A stretch of 64,000 nucleotides of DNA from Roseivirga thermotolerans (GCF_014653175.1 NZ_BNAG01000001.1:434001-498000); one strand, 5' to 3'. Numbered from the stretch's first letter, positions 1-9,792 are shown. Made by a program: numbers and translations. Notes: a model not told the origin generated them from the letters alone.

Positions 1-1047
1 TTGAACTACCTGGCTTTTGGCCCTGGCATCGTCTAGATTTATCTTGTCCCTCACCAGGCTCACCACTTTGGTTTCGGCTCCGGGGCTGGCTCCGGCCGGA
101 AGTAGTTCAAGTCTAACCAAGGTTCCTTTTGGTCCTCTTATCTGACCGGCCACTTCATCAGACCTCCAGCCAATTACATCAATCATTTCGCCATCGGCAC
201 CCTGGGCCACGCCAACCACACGATCGTCTTTGTTGACCTGGCCACTTAGAAACGCAGGGCCTCCTGGTCTCAGCTCTACAATCTTGGTGTAATCATTATC
301 TTGCTGCAATGTGGCTCCAATACCCTCCAACGACTTTTTGCTCTGCATCTCAAAATCTTCGGCATTAAGGGGTGTATAGTAGTTGGTGTGCGGATCGAAC
401 GACTCGGTCACCGAGTTCATGAATATTTCAAACACATCATTACTGTTATACTTTTCTACATTGCTTTTAAAGCGTTCGTAGCGTGTTTTAAGTACTTCGG
501 CAATTTTGGCATTGTCAGAACCCGAAAGTTTAAGGTTTAGGGCCTGATTTTTAAGTGTTTTTCTCCAAAGCTCGTCTAACTCGGCCTCCGTTTTGGCATA
601 AGGCATATCGCTTCTGTCGAAGTGAAAAATTTCATTCTTCGAGAAGTCGAACTCATAACCGGTATTGGCCAAGGCATATTTAAGTCTTGACTCAACCCTA
701 TTCTTATATATATTGAATATGTAAAAGGCAGGAACGAGATTTCCTCTTTTCAGGTCGTCATCCAAGCTAAACCGGTATTTTTCAAACGATTTAATATCGC
801 TGGCCAGAAAGTAATTTTTATTGCCATCGAGAGCCTCCAAATAGTTATCAAAAATGACTGACGAAAGGGAATCGTTAAGGTCTACATCGCGGTAGTGAAG
901 GTAATCGAGAATCTGTATTATGATTCTCGCTTCTTTCATGTGCGACTGAGTAGGTTGTAAATACTTGGTGGAATCTATTTTTGCCCATGACACCTGGAGC
1001 AGTAAAAGCATTAGGCCGGACATCATCATCTTTCTCATCATCTTCAT
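1..1047 (-). CDS. prc: Tail-specific (C-terminal processing) protease Prc, N-terminal part only
   Basis: This is the first 349 codons of a periplasmic S41 serine protease that degrades proteins from nonpolar C-terminal tails. The gene runs off the left edge. The N terminus is Met-rich and hydrophobic, ending near SWA, which reads as a signal peptide. Residues about 25-235 match the helical region that precedes the PDZ domain in Prc/Tsp. The family signature LEGIGATLQ lies near residue 240. A PDZ domain follows, with GPKGTLVRLELLPAG near residue 310, and the frame is open at base 1. The catalytic Ser/Lys domain lies outside the window. ATG at 1047 was chosen as the furthest upstream of several clustered ATGs, so the exact start is uncertain. 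Confidence 0.88.
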   Translation of the reverse strand, partial: MKMMRKMMMSGLMLLLLQVSWAKIDSTKYLQPTQSHMKEARIIIQILDYLHYRDVDLNDSLSSVIFDNYLEALDGNKNYFLASDIKSFEKYRFSLDDDLKRGNLVPAFYIFNIYKNRVESRLKYALANTGYEFDFSKNEIFHFDRSDMPYAKTEAELDELWRKTLKNQALNLKLSGSDNAKIAEVLKTRYERFKSNVEKYNSNDVFEIFMNSVTESFDPHTNYYTPLNAEDFEMQSKKSLEGIGATLQQDNDYTKIVELRPGGPAFLSGQVNKDDRVVGVAQGADGEMIDVIGWRSDEVAGQIRGPKGTLVRLELLPAGASPGAETKVVSLVRDKINLDDARAKSQVVQ

Positions 1048-1156
1048 ATCAACGCAGTTAGGTTTCAAACGTTTCCAAAGGCTTCCGTACAATGTATGAA
1101 TTTCAACCGAAAACTAGGATTCATTTTTATGGAGTAGTACAATTATAATACCATTG

Positions 1157-1195
1157 AACATCTTAGGAGTTTCAGTGGAGAACTCCTAAGATGTT
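1157..1195. repeat. Perfect 15-bp inverted repeat (hairpin)
   Basis: Two 15-base arms (1157-1171 and 1181-1195) are exact reverse complements around a 9-base loop. The element lies just past the stop of the permease gene at 1209 and upstream of prc, so it can fold in the read-through transcript. No long U tract follows on either strand, so it is at best a non-classical terminator or processing site. Confidence 0.6.
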
Positions 1196-1208
1196 AAAAT
1201 TTCTAAAC

Positions 1209-3590
1209 TTACTGGCAACGAAGCGATTTAGAGGGGTTAACTGTCGCAGCCCTTACCGACTGGAAGGTAACTGTGAGCAGAGCAATGAGCAGGGCGGTTA
1301 CTGCCGAGAGCACAAACCACATCCAATGAATGTCTACTCTATACTCAAAGTCTTTGAGCCACTCGTTCATCAAATAATAGGCGACTGGAATGGCCAGAAC
1401 TATGGCTACTAAAATAAGTTGAGAAAACTGTCTGGATAGCAGCAGAACAATACCACCAACACTGGCTCCCAGTACTTTTCTAACTCCAATCTCCTTGGTT
1501 TTTTGCTCGGCAGTAAAGGCCGAAAGACCAAAAAGGCCAAGACAGGCAATAAATATGGCCAACCAGGTGAAGCTAAACACCAGGCGACCAAACTTTTCAT
1601 CGGAGGCAAACTGCTGCCCGAATTCTTCATCGAAAAACTGATATTCGAGAGGGCTGTTGGGAAATACCTCTTCCCAAGCCGAACGAATGGCCCCTACAGC
1701 ATCGCTGGTTTGGCTGGCATTGAATTTTATGGCCAGATTGCCTCCACTGTTAGGATTATAGAACATGGCCAGGGGCTCAATCTTATGCCGCATACCGGCA
1801 AAGTGAAAATCTTTGACGACTCCGATTACGGTTCTCTCCGTTTGGCCAAACGTTATTTTCTTACCGACCGGGTTGTCCCAGGCCAATTCTTTGGCCATGG
1901 CTTCATTAATAAGAATGGATTGTTGTTGGTCTGATGGCATCTCTCGGTTATATCCTCTGCCGCTTACTATTTCCATGCCCATTAACTCCATATACTTATC
2001 ATCAAAACCAACGACCGAAATAATCCAGGTATCTTCCTGAGGCACTCCTTCGGGTCTTACACTATTTCTGCCAAAGGTTCTACCGGGCATATTCCCTGTT
2101 CGGGCTGTCCCCAAAATCTCAGGCCTCTGTTCGAGCGAATTCATGAGTACCGGCAACGACTGCTGCAGGCTGGGGTGACCCACATTTAGCGTAATAATTT
2201 GTTCGGTGTCGAAGCCCTTATCTATATTTCTTTGATGCTGCAACTGATCATATACAATGGTGGTACCAATAATCATGGCTATGGAAATGGCAAACTGAAA
2301 AATAACCAGCGACTTGCGTAGCACTACTCCTTTGGCACTTGTCTTAAATGAGCCTCTTAAAATAGCTATTGGGTGAAAGCCGGAAAGAAGCAAGGCCGGG
2401 TAGCTCCCGGAAAAAATCCCTAATACGAACACAAACAACAGGGCTCCTAGTATCCACTGGGGGGTGGTTATAAAGTGAATGGCTAAATTGCTTTCTATGG
2501 GCAGGTTGACAAACCCTCCTACCAGACCAACCAACACCAGTGCAATGAGAAAAGAAAGTACACAAAGCACAACGGATTCAATCATAAACTGACCTATAAG
2601 CTGGCCTCTAATTGCTCCAAAAACCTTGCGAACCCCAACTTCTTGTGCCCTATTGGCACTACGTGCCGTAGAAAGATTCATAAAATTAAAGGAGGCTATG
2701 AGCATAACAAAGAGGCCCACTGCGCCTAAAGTATAGACATAGCTAATGTCAGTTTTATTGAGGTTATAGTTTTCGAAGAGAATTCCGCTAGACTTGAGAT
2801 GAACATCGGCTAAAGGCTGGAGGGTAACCTTAAAGTTTTCACCAACATCGTTAGCCCGAATAAGTTCCTCCATTTTCGCCTCTACGGTCTTCTCAGAATC
2901 CGGACTGGCCAGCTCTACATAGGTAACCATACTAATGCTTTGCCAGGACCTCAGAAACTGAGCAAAACCAGAAGTCGTATCGGCCTGTTGCATGGAAACC
3001 ACTACATCGAAGTCGAGGTGAGAGTTATTGGGCACGTCTTGCATTATGCCCACAATCTCCAACCCGGTCTGATTGCCCACATCTATACGTTTGCCAATGG
3101 CCGGTTCGGAACCAAAGGTTTTCCTAGCCATAGACTCAGAAAAAACCACTGTGTTGGGCTCAGTGAGCACTTTCTCGGCATCACCATCCAGTAGCTTAAA
3201 ATCGAACATTGTGAAAAGCGAAGGCTCTGCAAAGGCAAAGTTTTGAGTATAGTACCCTTGCTGTTCGTAGGTAATTAGCTGCCTTCCCTGAGGAATCATC
3301 CGAACTCGTTGTACTACTTCAGGGAAGTTTTCGTCCATGGCCTCACCCAGGGCAGGTAGGGTAATTCCCACCAGATTGCTACTCACTCCCAGAGCCTCAT
3401 CTATAGTGAGTACACGAAAAATATTTTCTCCTTTGGAGTGGAACTTATCATAGCTAAGCTCATGCTGCACAAACAAAAAAATGATAATGCAACATGCCAT
3501 ACCAACCGATAGCCCCACTATGTTGATGACCGATGTGCCCTTGCTCTTGAGGAGACTTCTTAGGGCTATTTTGAGATAGTTTTTTAACAT
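1209..3590 (-). CDS. ABC transporter permease, MacB/FtsX type
   Basis: A 793-residue integral membrane protein of the large duplicated FtsX/MacB permease group common in Bacteroidota. A first membrane helix lies at residues about 18-42 (INIVGLSVGMACCIIIFLF). A MacB-like periplasmic domain follows (about 90-250), then FtsX core helices around 285-400. After a short link, a second helix/periplasmic/three-helix half runs to the C terminus. Both halves contain the recurring VGVRKVFGA / IGVRKVLGA motif. No ATPase gene is adjacent, so its partner must be encoded elsewhere. The substrate is unknown; relatives export lipoproteins, peptides or antibiotics. The start at ATG 3590 fits a short cytosolic N terminus. 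Confidence 0.85.
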   Translation of the reverse strand: MLKNYLKIALRSLLKSKGTSVINIVGLSVGMACCIIIFLFVQHELSYDKFHSKGENIFRVLTIDEALGVSSNLVGITLPALGEAMDENFPEVVQRVRMIPQGRQLITYEQQGYYTQNFAFAEPSLFTMFDFKLLDGDAEKVLTEPNTVVFSESMARKTFGSEPAIGKRIDVGNQTGLEIVGIMQDVPNNSHLDFDVVVSMQQADTTSGFAQFLRSWQSISMVTYVELASPDSEKTVEAKMEELIRANDVGENFKVTLQPLADVHLKSSGILFENYNLNKTDISYVYTLGAVGLFVMLIASFNFMNLSTARSANRAQEVGVRKVFGAIRGQLIGQFMIESVVLCVLSFLIALVLVGLVGGFVNLPIESNLAIHFITTPQWILGALLFVFVLGIFSGSYPALLLSGFHPIAILRGSFKTSAKGVVLRKSLVIFQFAISIAMIIGTTIVYDQLQHQRNIDKGFDTEQIITLNVGHPSLQQSLPVLMNSLEQRPEILGTARTGNMPGRTFGRNSVRPEGVPQEDTWIISVVGFDDKYMELMGMEIVSGRGYNREMPSDQQQSILINEAMAKELAWDNPVGKKITFGQTERTVIGVVKDFHFAGMRHKIEPLAMFYNPNSGGNLAIKFNASQTSDAVGAIRSAWEEVFPNSPLEYQFFDEEFGQQFASDEKFGRLVFSFTWLAIFIACLGLFGLSAFTAEQKTKEIGVRKVLGASVGGIVLLLSRQFSQLILVAIVLAIPVAYYLMNEWLKDFEYRVDIHWMWFVLSAVTALLIALLTVTFQSVRAATVNPSKSLRCQ

Positions 3591-3657
3591 GACCTTTTAT
3601 TTAAGAAAACAACTTGAAAATTACGCTTGTAGTAATATACTATATTTATGTAAGCGG

Positions 3658-4605
3658 TTACTTATTAACTTCCAAAGAAATGGCTTTTCTTGCTAAATCA
3701 ATAGCTCTTTGCAAGGCTTCATCGGCTGGCACTTCAATGTGTGGCTTTACACCTGTTCCCTCCCAGTTTGTTTTTGTCACGGGGTTTATGGCTCTGCCCT
3801 GAGGCACGTTCACATAAAACCCACCCGTTATTACCATTGGACCTCCCGGATGGGCACCGCCTCCTGTCACTTCTCCAATAACAGTGGCTCTTTTTAAATG
3901 CTTCAGGTCATAAGCAAACTCTTCCGCAGCTGAAAATGTATAACTACTAGTGAGTATATAGATAGGAACATTAGGCCGTGTTTTGCTAACCATTCCCGGG
4001 TCTGACCAGGTTTCGGTAAAGGTATTGGAAGGCCTCCAATAAAACGTATTGAGATGAGTAGCCTCGCTGAAAAGGTAGCTGCAAATGAAACGAATCATAG
4101 ATGGCGATCCGCCTCCATTCTTACGTAGATCAAAAATGATGGCATCGGCTTCAATGAGTTTTGCCATGGCCGGCAGAGCCACTTCTTCGGCAAACCGAAT
4201 ATCAGTAAAACCACGAAGATCCAGGTAGCCAATATTTCCTTCAAGCACCTTTACCTCTTCAAAACCATGATTTGCCAAAGGCTTTCTTCCTCCATAAGGG
4301 TCTCTATTGCGAATGGCTTCTACCCGTGTCGGATCATATGCCACTCGTAGGTGCTTGTCGTTCATTACCGAACGCAAATCTGCCTCAAGCGCCCGGCAAA
4401 GAGCCTTAGGGTCTGTTAGCTCACTGTAGATTCCTTTGTTAAGGTTACTCATGAGCAAGTCTTTCATGGCCGCCCCCTTTTCAGGGTAGACATAATTGTT
4501 GTACATAATATCTGCGAGGCGCTCCACTACGCTGTGCTTGTCAAAATCTTGACCATAGACTGACAAAGCAAAGCACATAAAAATGGTTGTTAGTTGAGTT
4601 TTCAT
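3658..4605 (-). CDS. Exported S41 family peptidase
   Basis: About 315 residues. ATG 4605 is preferred because it begins a clear signal peptide (MKTQLTTIFMCFALSVYG); an ATG 60 bases upstream would place a non-signal stretch in front. Residues about 25-95 resemble the N-terminal helical domain of IRBP/tricorn-like S41 proteins. The protease core follows, with GYLDLRGF near residue 125 and DLRKNGGG near 160. The nucleophile motif SSYTFSAAEEF lies near residue 218, with the serine before AAE. No PDZ domain is visible, unlike Prc. It is predicted to act in the periplasm or at the cell surface; the substrate is unknown. It is transcribed away from the repeat array that lies upstream. Confidence 0.82.
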   Translation of the reverse strand: MKTQLTTIFMCFALSVYGQDFDKHSVVERLADIMYNNYVYPEKGAAMKDLLMSNLNKGIYSELTDPKALCRALEADLRSVMNDKHLRVAYDPTRVEAIRNRDPYGGRKPLANHGFEEVKVLEGNIGYLDLRGFTDIRFAEEVALPAMAKLIEADAIIFDLRKNGGGSPSMIRFICSYLFSEATHLNTFYWRPSNTFTETWSDPGMVSKTRPNVPIYILTSSYTFSAAEEFAYDLKHLKRATVIGEVTGGGAHPGGPMVITGGFYVNVPQGRAINPVTKTNWEGTGVKPHIEVPADEALQRAIDLARKAISLEVNK

Positions 4606-4692
4606 ATTGACACAATTAAGTAAGTGCTTACGTATTTTCGAGCAACAGGTTGGTTTTGGTAACAAACATTAACACAACGGAGTGTGGGAACA

Positions 4693-5555
4693 CCAAACAC
4701 TTTCCCTGTTGAGTGAAGCCGAAACATCTACACTACTTTTTTGAGCAGGGAAACTTAACCAAACCAACAGATCCTTCGGCAAGCTCAGGATGAAAAAAGG
4801 GCATCGAACACTTTCCGTGTTGAGCGAAGCCGAAACATCTACACTACTTTTTTGAGCAGGGAAACTTAACCAAACCAACAGATCCTTCGGCAAGCTCAGG
4901 ATGAAAAAAGGGCACCGAACACTTTCCATGTTGAGCGAAGCCGAAACATCTACACCTTTTTTGTGAGCACGGAAAACTCAATGAAACCGACAGATCCTTC
5001 GGCAAGCTCAGGATGGGAAAGGGGCACCAAACACTTTCCCTGTTGAGCGAATCCGAAACATTTACACCACTTTTGCGAGTACGAAAAACTTTACGAAACC
5101 GACAGATCCTTCGGCAAGCTCAGGATGGGAAAGGGGCACCAAACACTTTTCTATGTTGAGCGAAGCCGAAACATCTATATCACTTTTTGAGCACGGAAAA
5201 CTCAATGAAACCGACAGATCCTTCGACAAGCTCAGGATGGAAAAGGGGCACCAAACACTTTTCTATGTTGAGCGAAGCCGAAACATCTATATCACTTTTT
5301 GAGCACGGAAGCTTAACCAAACCGACAGATCCTTCGGCAAGCTCAGGATGGGAAAGGAGTACCAAACACTTTTCTATGTTGAGCGAAGCCAAAACATCTA
5401 CACTACTTTTTTGAGCACGGAAACTTAACGAAACCAGCTGATCCTTCGGCAAGCTCAGGATGAAAAAAGGACACCAAACACTTTCCATGTTGAGCGAATC
5501 CGAAACATCTACACCACTTTTGCGAGTACAGAAGGCTCAATGAAACCCGGCAGAT
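4693..5555. repeat. Tandem array of eight 111-112 bp repeat units
   Basis: Units begin at 4693, 4804, 4915, 5027, 5139, 5251, 5362 and 5474; the eighth stops near 5555. Each unit has one arm of type TGTTGAGCGAAGCCGAAAC and another of type GATCCTTCGGCAAGCTCAGG. The arms are imperfect reverse complements, so each unit can fold as a long hairpin. Units fall into look-alike groups: 1 with 2, 5 with 6, and 4 with 8. The array fills the space between the S41 peptidase and the MarR gene. Open frames that cross it (with FILSLPKD) are by-products of the repeat, not genes. Confidence 0.9.
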
Positions 5556-5574
5556 AAGTACACCTATAAAATCA

Positions 5575-6051
5575 CTACTTCATTGGTCGTAGCCGCTCGT
5601 TAATTGACTTCTTATCCAAGGCCTGCTCAACAGCTTCGAGACTTGCGAGTATATCTTTCGATTCTCGGAGTAGTTCATCATTCGCGCGCTTAATCTTCTC
5701 CCAAAGTGGATCCATATCTTGAGCCAGCTTCCTGCCTTTTGCAGAGAGCTTCAACAACCGCTTCCGTTGATCCTGTGGGTCTTTCCGCTCATTTACCAAG
5801 CCTTTCTTAACCAGTATATTTGCCACTTGGTTTATGGCCGGATGGGTTTGCTGCAGCATGGTAGACAATTCTGTTACAGCCAGCTCCTGGCCATCTTTAA
5901 GCGCATAAAAAACGGCAAACCACCTGGGTTCAAAATCAAAGGCAGACTCTTTATATATCTGTGCTACATCGCGAGCAAGTCGCTCACTCAGGTTCTTAAG
6001 GCGGGTAGCCAGGGCCAGACTACCCAGTTCGTTGATTATATTTCTTTCCAA
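5575..6051 (-). CDS. MarR family transcriptional regulator
   Basis: A 158-residue winged-helix repressor-type protein. Helical dimerisation segments lie at both ends. The central wHTH (residues about 55-105) reads LAVTELSTMLQQTHPAINQVANILVKKGL, then the wing with RKDPQDQRKRLLKLSAKG, which carries the D-x-R-x5-L pattern of MarR proteins. The start is a TTG that directly follows the TAA stop of the upstream VPS10-like gene with no gap, so the two are almost certainly cotranscribed and translationally coupled. The ligand is unknown; its position suggests it controls or responds to the exported partner or its substrate (inference). Confidence 0.87.
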   Translation of the reverse strand: MERNIINELGSLALATRLKNLSERLARDVAQIYKESAFDFEPRWFAVFYALKDGQELAVTELSTMLQQTHPAINQVANILVKKGLVNERKDPQDQRKRLLKLSAKGRKLAQDMDPLWEKIKRANDELLRESKDILASLEAVEQALDKKSINERLRPMK

Positions 6052-9000
6052 TTACTTTTTCTTTTTGGGGGCAATAAACGGCACTCTTCTATCCCTTATC
6101 AATTGCATCAACTCGTTGAGCTTCTCATTTATACCGGCACCTTCAGACATAGCCACATCGGCCTCCTTCATTACATCTATGGCTCGCTTTTTCTGGCCAT
6201 CCGTCACCGGGGGTTCAATGCCATCGATAGTACCATAGATATGCAAAAGTTGAGCTTCTACTTTATTTGGAAAATTAATTACATCCTGAAAAGTCTTTTG
6301 GTTGGGCTGAATGAGCTTTTCTTCCATAGCATCAATGTCTTCAATAAGTGCGTTCGCCAACTCATGAACATCGGCAAACTCTTCACTATCGATACGCTCT
6401 TTGAGATCGTTTACCTGAGCTCTCACCGACCTAATGTTAGTAGCCACCTCTTGCAGTTTGTCAATTTTTTCCCTCAAACTATTCAAAAGGCGTTGTTGCT
6501 CGCCATACTGGGCGGGGGTTGCTTCCCATCTTGGATCAGGCTCAACCACCAGCTCTTTTTTCACCACCTTATTTCCGTAGGTCATCACCATGGTATACTT
6601 ACCCGGTGCCACCCGATGACCTCCTGCTCCAAGCCCCATAAACACCCCTTCTACTCCTTCCGGATTCAACACTGAAAGATTCCAGTTAAGCCGATTCATG
6701 CCCGATTTCTTACGGAGCTTCTCCTGATTTTTATCGGCATTGCTGGCGAAAGTTCTTACCACATTGCCTTCTGCATCGCTAAACTCAACCTGCAAATCGA
6801 CAGTATCCTTATTGTCTCTGATATAGTACATAATAGAGAAGCCCGGATAAGGATTTTGGCCTATGCTGGCATTTCCTGTTCTGAAGGCATTGTCTCGAAT
6901 GGCATTTTCCGGCTGATAAACGTAGAAGTCTGCACTTTTTGCCTTATCTAACTCATACAAAGGATTGAGATCGTCAAGCACCCAAAAAGCCCTGCCTTGG
7001 GTAGCCACAATCATGTCATTTTCCCTAATCATCAAATCTGTAATTGGAACAACCGGCAAGTTTAATTGAAACTTGCTCCAACTCAGTCCTCCATCGAAAG
7101 AGACATAAAGGCCTGTTTCTGTTCCTGCATATAGTAAGTCCTTTTTGTTAGGATCTTCACGAACAACACGCACGTGAGCATCTGGTTCAATACCTTTCAC
7201 AAGCCGGGTCCAGGAGACTCCATAATCGGTAGACTTGAATATGTGTGGGGTGAAGTCATTGAACTTGTATCGGTTATAGGCAACATATACTGTTCCCGGT
7301 TCGTGAGGCGATACTTCAATCTGGTTGACCATACCTTCTTCTACATTCGGTATGCTAATGTTCTTCCAGTTCTTACCTCCGTCTGTGGTCACATGTAAAA
7401 GGCCATCATCTGCCCCTGTGTAGATTACATCTGGTGTATGAGGAGACTCCGCCACATAATATATGGTGTGGTAAATTTCTCCACCGGCACCCTCATTGGT
7501 AATTGGCCCACCTCCCCAGCTTATGTGGGTAGAATCATTTTTGGTAAGATCTGGGCTTATCTCCTCCCAGGTAATTCCTCGGTTACTGGTTTTTAGTAGT
7601 TTATTTCCGGCATGATAAATAACACCCGGGTTGTGCCTGGAGGCAATGATGGGCGCATTCCAATTGAATCTGTACTTAATATCGGCCGGATTGGTACCTA
7701 AGCCCTGAAAAGGGTAGGCCATAACATCTTTGGTTTGCCTGGTTTTGGCATTCCACTCATCGATAATGCCCTGGTAACAACCTGAATAAACATACTTAGG
7801 GTCGTCCGGATCGAAAGCTGAATATGCGCTCTCGCATCCACCAACTGCAAAGAAATCATTATTAGTAATACCTCCGCCATCTACACGAGAGGCAATGGAT
7901 ACGGAGCTATTGTCTTGCTGCCCACCATAGATTCTATATGGAAACTGGTTATCTACATTTACTCTATAAAACTGAGCAGTGGGCTGATTGCTTTGAGTAG
8001 ACCAATTTTTTCCTCCATCAATGGAAACATTAGCACCACCATCGTTGGCGTTGACCATGTATTGAGGGTGTATGGGGTTAACCCATAATTGATGGTTGTC
8101 TCCATGGGGAGTATTGAGATTCACAAAAGTTCTACCGTTGTCAGTAGACTGTACTAGTGGTGCATTCATTATATACACACTTTCTTCATCGGTAGGGTGC
8201 GCCAAAATGTGCATATAGTACCACGATCGGGCTCTTAACAATCGGTCGGGATTAATCAGTCGCCAGTTTTTACCTCCGTTGTCCGATCGGTACAAGCCAC
8301 CATTATCTGCTTCAATAATAGCCCACACTTTATTGGGGTTGGCTCGTGAAACAGAAACTCCAATTTTGCCCATAACGCCTTTGGGAAGACCTTCGGTAAG
8401 TTTACTCCAAGTAAGCCCCCCATCGGTAGACTTATAAATACCGCTGCCCGGCCCTCCGCTTTGCACTTTCCAGGGAAATCTTCTATGATCCCAATAAGCT
8501 GCATAAATAATTCTTGGGTTGGTCATGTCCATACTCAGGTCGCTAACACCCGAATTGGCATCTACATAATGTACTTTAGTCCAGGTTTTACCACCATCTG
8601 CCGAACGATAAATACCTCTGTCTTCTGTTGCCCCATATGGGCTGCCCTGCGCTCCAACAATTACTAAATCAGGATTTCTCGGGTCTACTACAATTTTTGA
8701 AATATGCAGGGTCTTCTCCAGCCCCATGTGTGTCCAGGTCTTTCCACCATCGGTAGATTTATACACCCCATCTCCATGGGAGGTCATAACACCTCTTACG
8801 GGAGCCTCACCCATTCCCACATAAACCACATTAGGGTCTGATTCTGCCACCGTAATAGCGCCAACCGAGGCAGTATTGAAAAATCCATCAGATACATTGA
8901 ACCAGCTTTCACCAGCATTTTCAGTTTTCCAAACGCCACCCGTAGCACCCATAAAGTAGGTCATGGGGTCTTGAACAACTCCTGCTACGGCAGTTGCTCG

Positions 9001-9171
9001 CCCACCTCTAAAGGGACCAACCAAGCGAAACTCCATAGCGTTGTAGAGCTCAGATGCATACATTGGACCATCGGGTTCCGTTTTGTTCTTTTTTCTTTTC
9101 TGAGCCTGTCCATTAGTAGATAAACACAAGAGGCAAGCAATTAGCCACAAGAGAGGGCGTAAGGTTTTCAT
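6052..9171 (-). CDS. Exported VPS10/sortilin-like Asp-box beta-propeller protein
   Basis: A 1039-residue secreted protein with an N-terminal signal peptide (LLWLIACLLCLSTNGQAQ). Residues about 45-720 hold at least ten Asp-box/BNR repeats of the form S-x-D-G-G-x-x-W, for example STDGGKTWTHMG, SADGGKTWTKV and SFDGGLSWSKF, which build one or more sialidase-like propellers as in sortilin. The C-terminal ~300 residues contain a beta-rich domain and then a helical, charged segment ending in a run of lysines. Database names for this family ('glycosyl hydrolase') rest on the fold only; catalytic residues cannot be assigned here. It heads a two-gene unit with the MarR regulator. Confidence 0.82.
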   Translation of the reverse strand: MKTLRPLLWLIACLLCLSTNGQAQKRKKNKTEPDGPMYASELYNAMEFRLVGPFRGGRATAVAGVVQDPMTYFMGATGGVWKTENAGESWFNVSDGFFNTASVGAITVAESDPNVVYVGMGEAPVRGVMTSHGDGVYKSTDGGKTWTHMGLEKTLHISKIVVDPRNPDLVIVGAQGSPYGATEDRGIYRSADGGKTWTKVHYVDANSGVSDLSMDMTNPRIIYAAYWDHRRFPWKVQSGGPGSGIYKSTDGGLTWSKLTEGLPKGVMGKIGVSVSRANPNKVWAIIEADNGGLYRSDNGGKNWRLINPDRLLRARSWYYMHILAHPTDEESVYIMNAPLVQSTDNGRTFVNLNTPHGDNHQLWVNPIHPQYMVNANDGGANVSIDGGKNWSTQSNQPTAQFYRVNVDNQFPYRIYGGQQDNSSVSIASRVDGGGITNNDFFAVGGCESAYSAFDPDDPKYVYSGCYQGIIDEWNAKTRQTKDVMAYPFQGLGTNPADIKYRFNWNAPIIASRHNPGVIYHAGNKLLKTSNRGITWEEISPDLTKNDSTHISWGGGPITNEGAGGEIYHTIYYVAESPHTPDVIYTGADDGLLHVTTDGGKNWKNISIPNVEEGMVNQIEVSPHEPGTVYVAYNRYKFNDFTPHIFKSTDYGVSWTRLVKGIEPDAHVRVVREDPNKKDLLYAGTETGLYVSFDGGLSWSKFQLNLPVVPITDLMIRENDMIVATQGRAFWVLDDLNPLYELDKAKSADFYVYQPENAIRDNAFRTGNASIGQNPYPGFSIMYYIRDNKDTVDLQVEFSDAEGNVVRTFASNADKNQEKLRKKSGMNRLNWNLSVLNPEGVEGVFMGLGAGGHRVAPGKYTMVMTYGNKVVKKELVVEPDPRWEATPAQYGEQQRLLNSLREKIDKLQEVATNIRSVRAQVNDLKERIDSEEFADVHELANALIEDIDAMEEKLIQPNQKTFQDVINFPNKVEAQLLHIYGTIDGIEPPVTDGQKKRAIDVMKEADVAMSEGAGINEKLNELMQLIRDRRVPFIAPKKKK

Positions 9172-9271
9172 GATGAGTTTGTTTAAGGTTGAGCGTTTAA
9201 GTTAAGGATAGCGCTTCACATTTACCAAGCAGAAATTGCTGGCTTGTCTTTGTATATTGGTAAAAAAACTC

Positions 9272-9778
9272 ATGAGGCTTAAAATCCTATTTCCACTCAT
9301 TCTCAGCTTTGTTCTACCAGGCTGCTCTTCTCCACAACAGCAAACGTTATCTACTTCGGTCGAACGTTTTGAGCGCGAAGGATCTTCTATCTTAAAAGGT
9401 GTGAAAGTACCGGCAGGAGCCGATATGTATTTTGCCAGCGGTATTGTGGCCAACCCAAAAGATGCCAGCCTACCCAATGGCGATCCCAACAGGTTTGGCG
9501 ACACCTACGAGCAAAGTGTGAGTGCTTTAAAGCGAATTGAAGCATATTTAGGCGAAGAGGGCCTAAGTCTGAAAGACGTGGTTGCTATGAAAGTTTATGT
9601 AGCACCCGATCCGCAGAATGACCATAAACCAGACTTTGACGGTTGGTTTAAGGCTTATGCCGAATTCTTCAACAATGAGACCAACCCCAACAAAGTGGCT
9701 CGGTCGACCATTGGGGTATATACTTTGGTGAACCCGGATATGTTGATTGAAATTGAGGTGAGGGCGGTTTATCATTAA
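9272..9778 (+). CDS. RidA (YjgF/UK114) family lipoprotein
   Basis: About 168 residues from ATG 9272. An ATG 36 bases upstream would bury the signal peptide, so 9272 is preferred. The N terminus MRLKILFPLILSFVLPGCSS is a lipoprotein signal with the lipobox LPGC. The rest is a RidA domain. Its NKVARSTIGV motif keeps the family's substrate-binding arginine, and it ends with DMLIEIEVRAV. RidA enzymes hydrolyse reactive enamine/imine intermediates, usually in the cytosol. Here the domain is predicted to be lipid-anchored in the envelope, which is unusual and may mean a different substrate. Confidence 0.82.
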   Translation: MRLKILFPLILSFVLPGCSSPQQQTLSTSVERFEREGSSILKGVKVPAGADMYFASGIVANPKDASLPNGDPNRFGDTYEQSVSALKRIEAYLGEEGLSLKDVVAMKVYVAPDPQNDHKPDFDGWFKAYAEFFNNETNPNKVARSTIGVYTLVNPDMLIEIEVRAVYH

Positions 9779-9792
9779 GCAATTTGAAATAT

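Noticed and set aside
1503-1934. A 143-codon frame antisense to the FtsX-type permease
   Set aside because: The minus-strand permease is strongly supported; the plus-strand frame is a shadow.
4669-5488. Open frames inside the repeat array (sharing FILSLPKD-type sequences) as protein genes
   Set aside because: The frames repeat exactly with the 111-bp unit on both strands and have no protein-like variation; they are a by-product of the repeat.
4693-5555. The array as a CRISPR locus
   Set aside because: Units are 111-112 bp, follow each other without unique spacers, and no cas gene is near.
5719-6675. A 318-codon frame antisense to the MarR and VPS10-like genes
   Set aside because: It overlaps two well-supported genes on the other strand and shows no family motifs; long antisense frames are common here.
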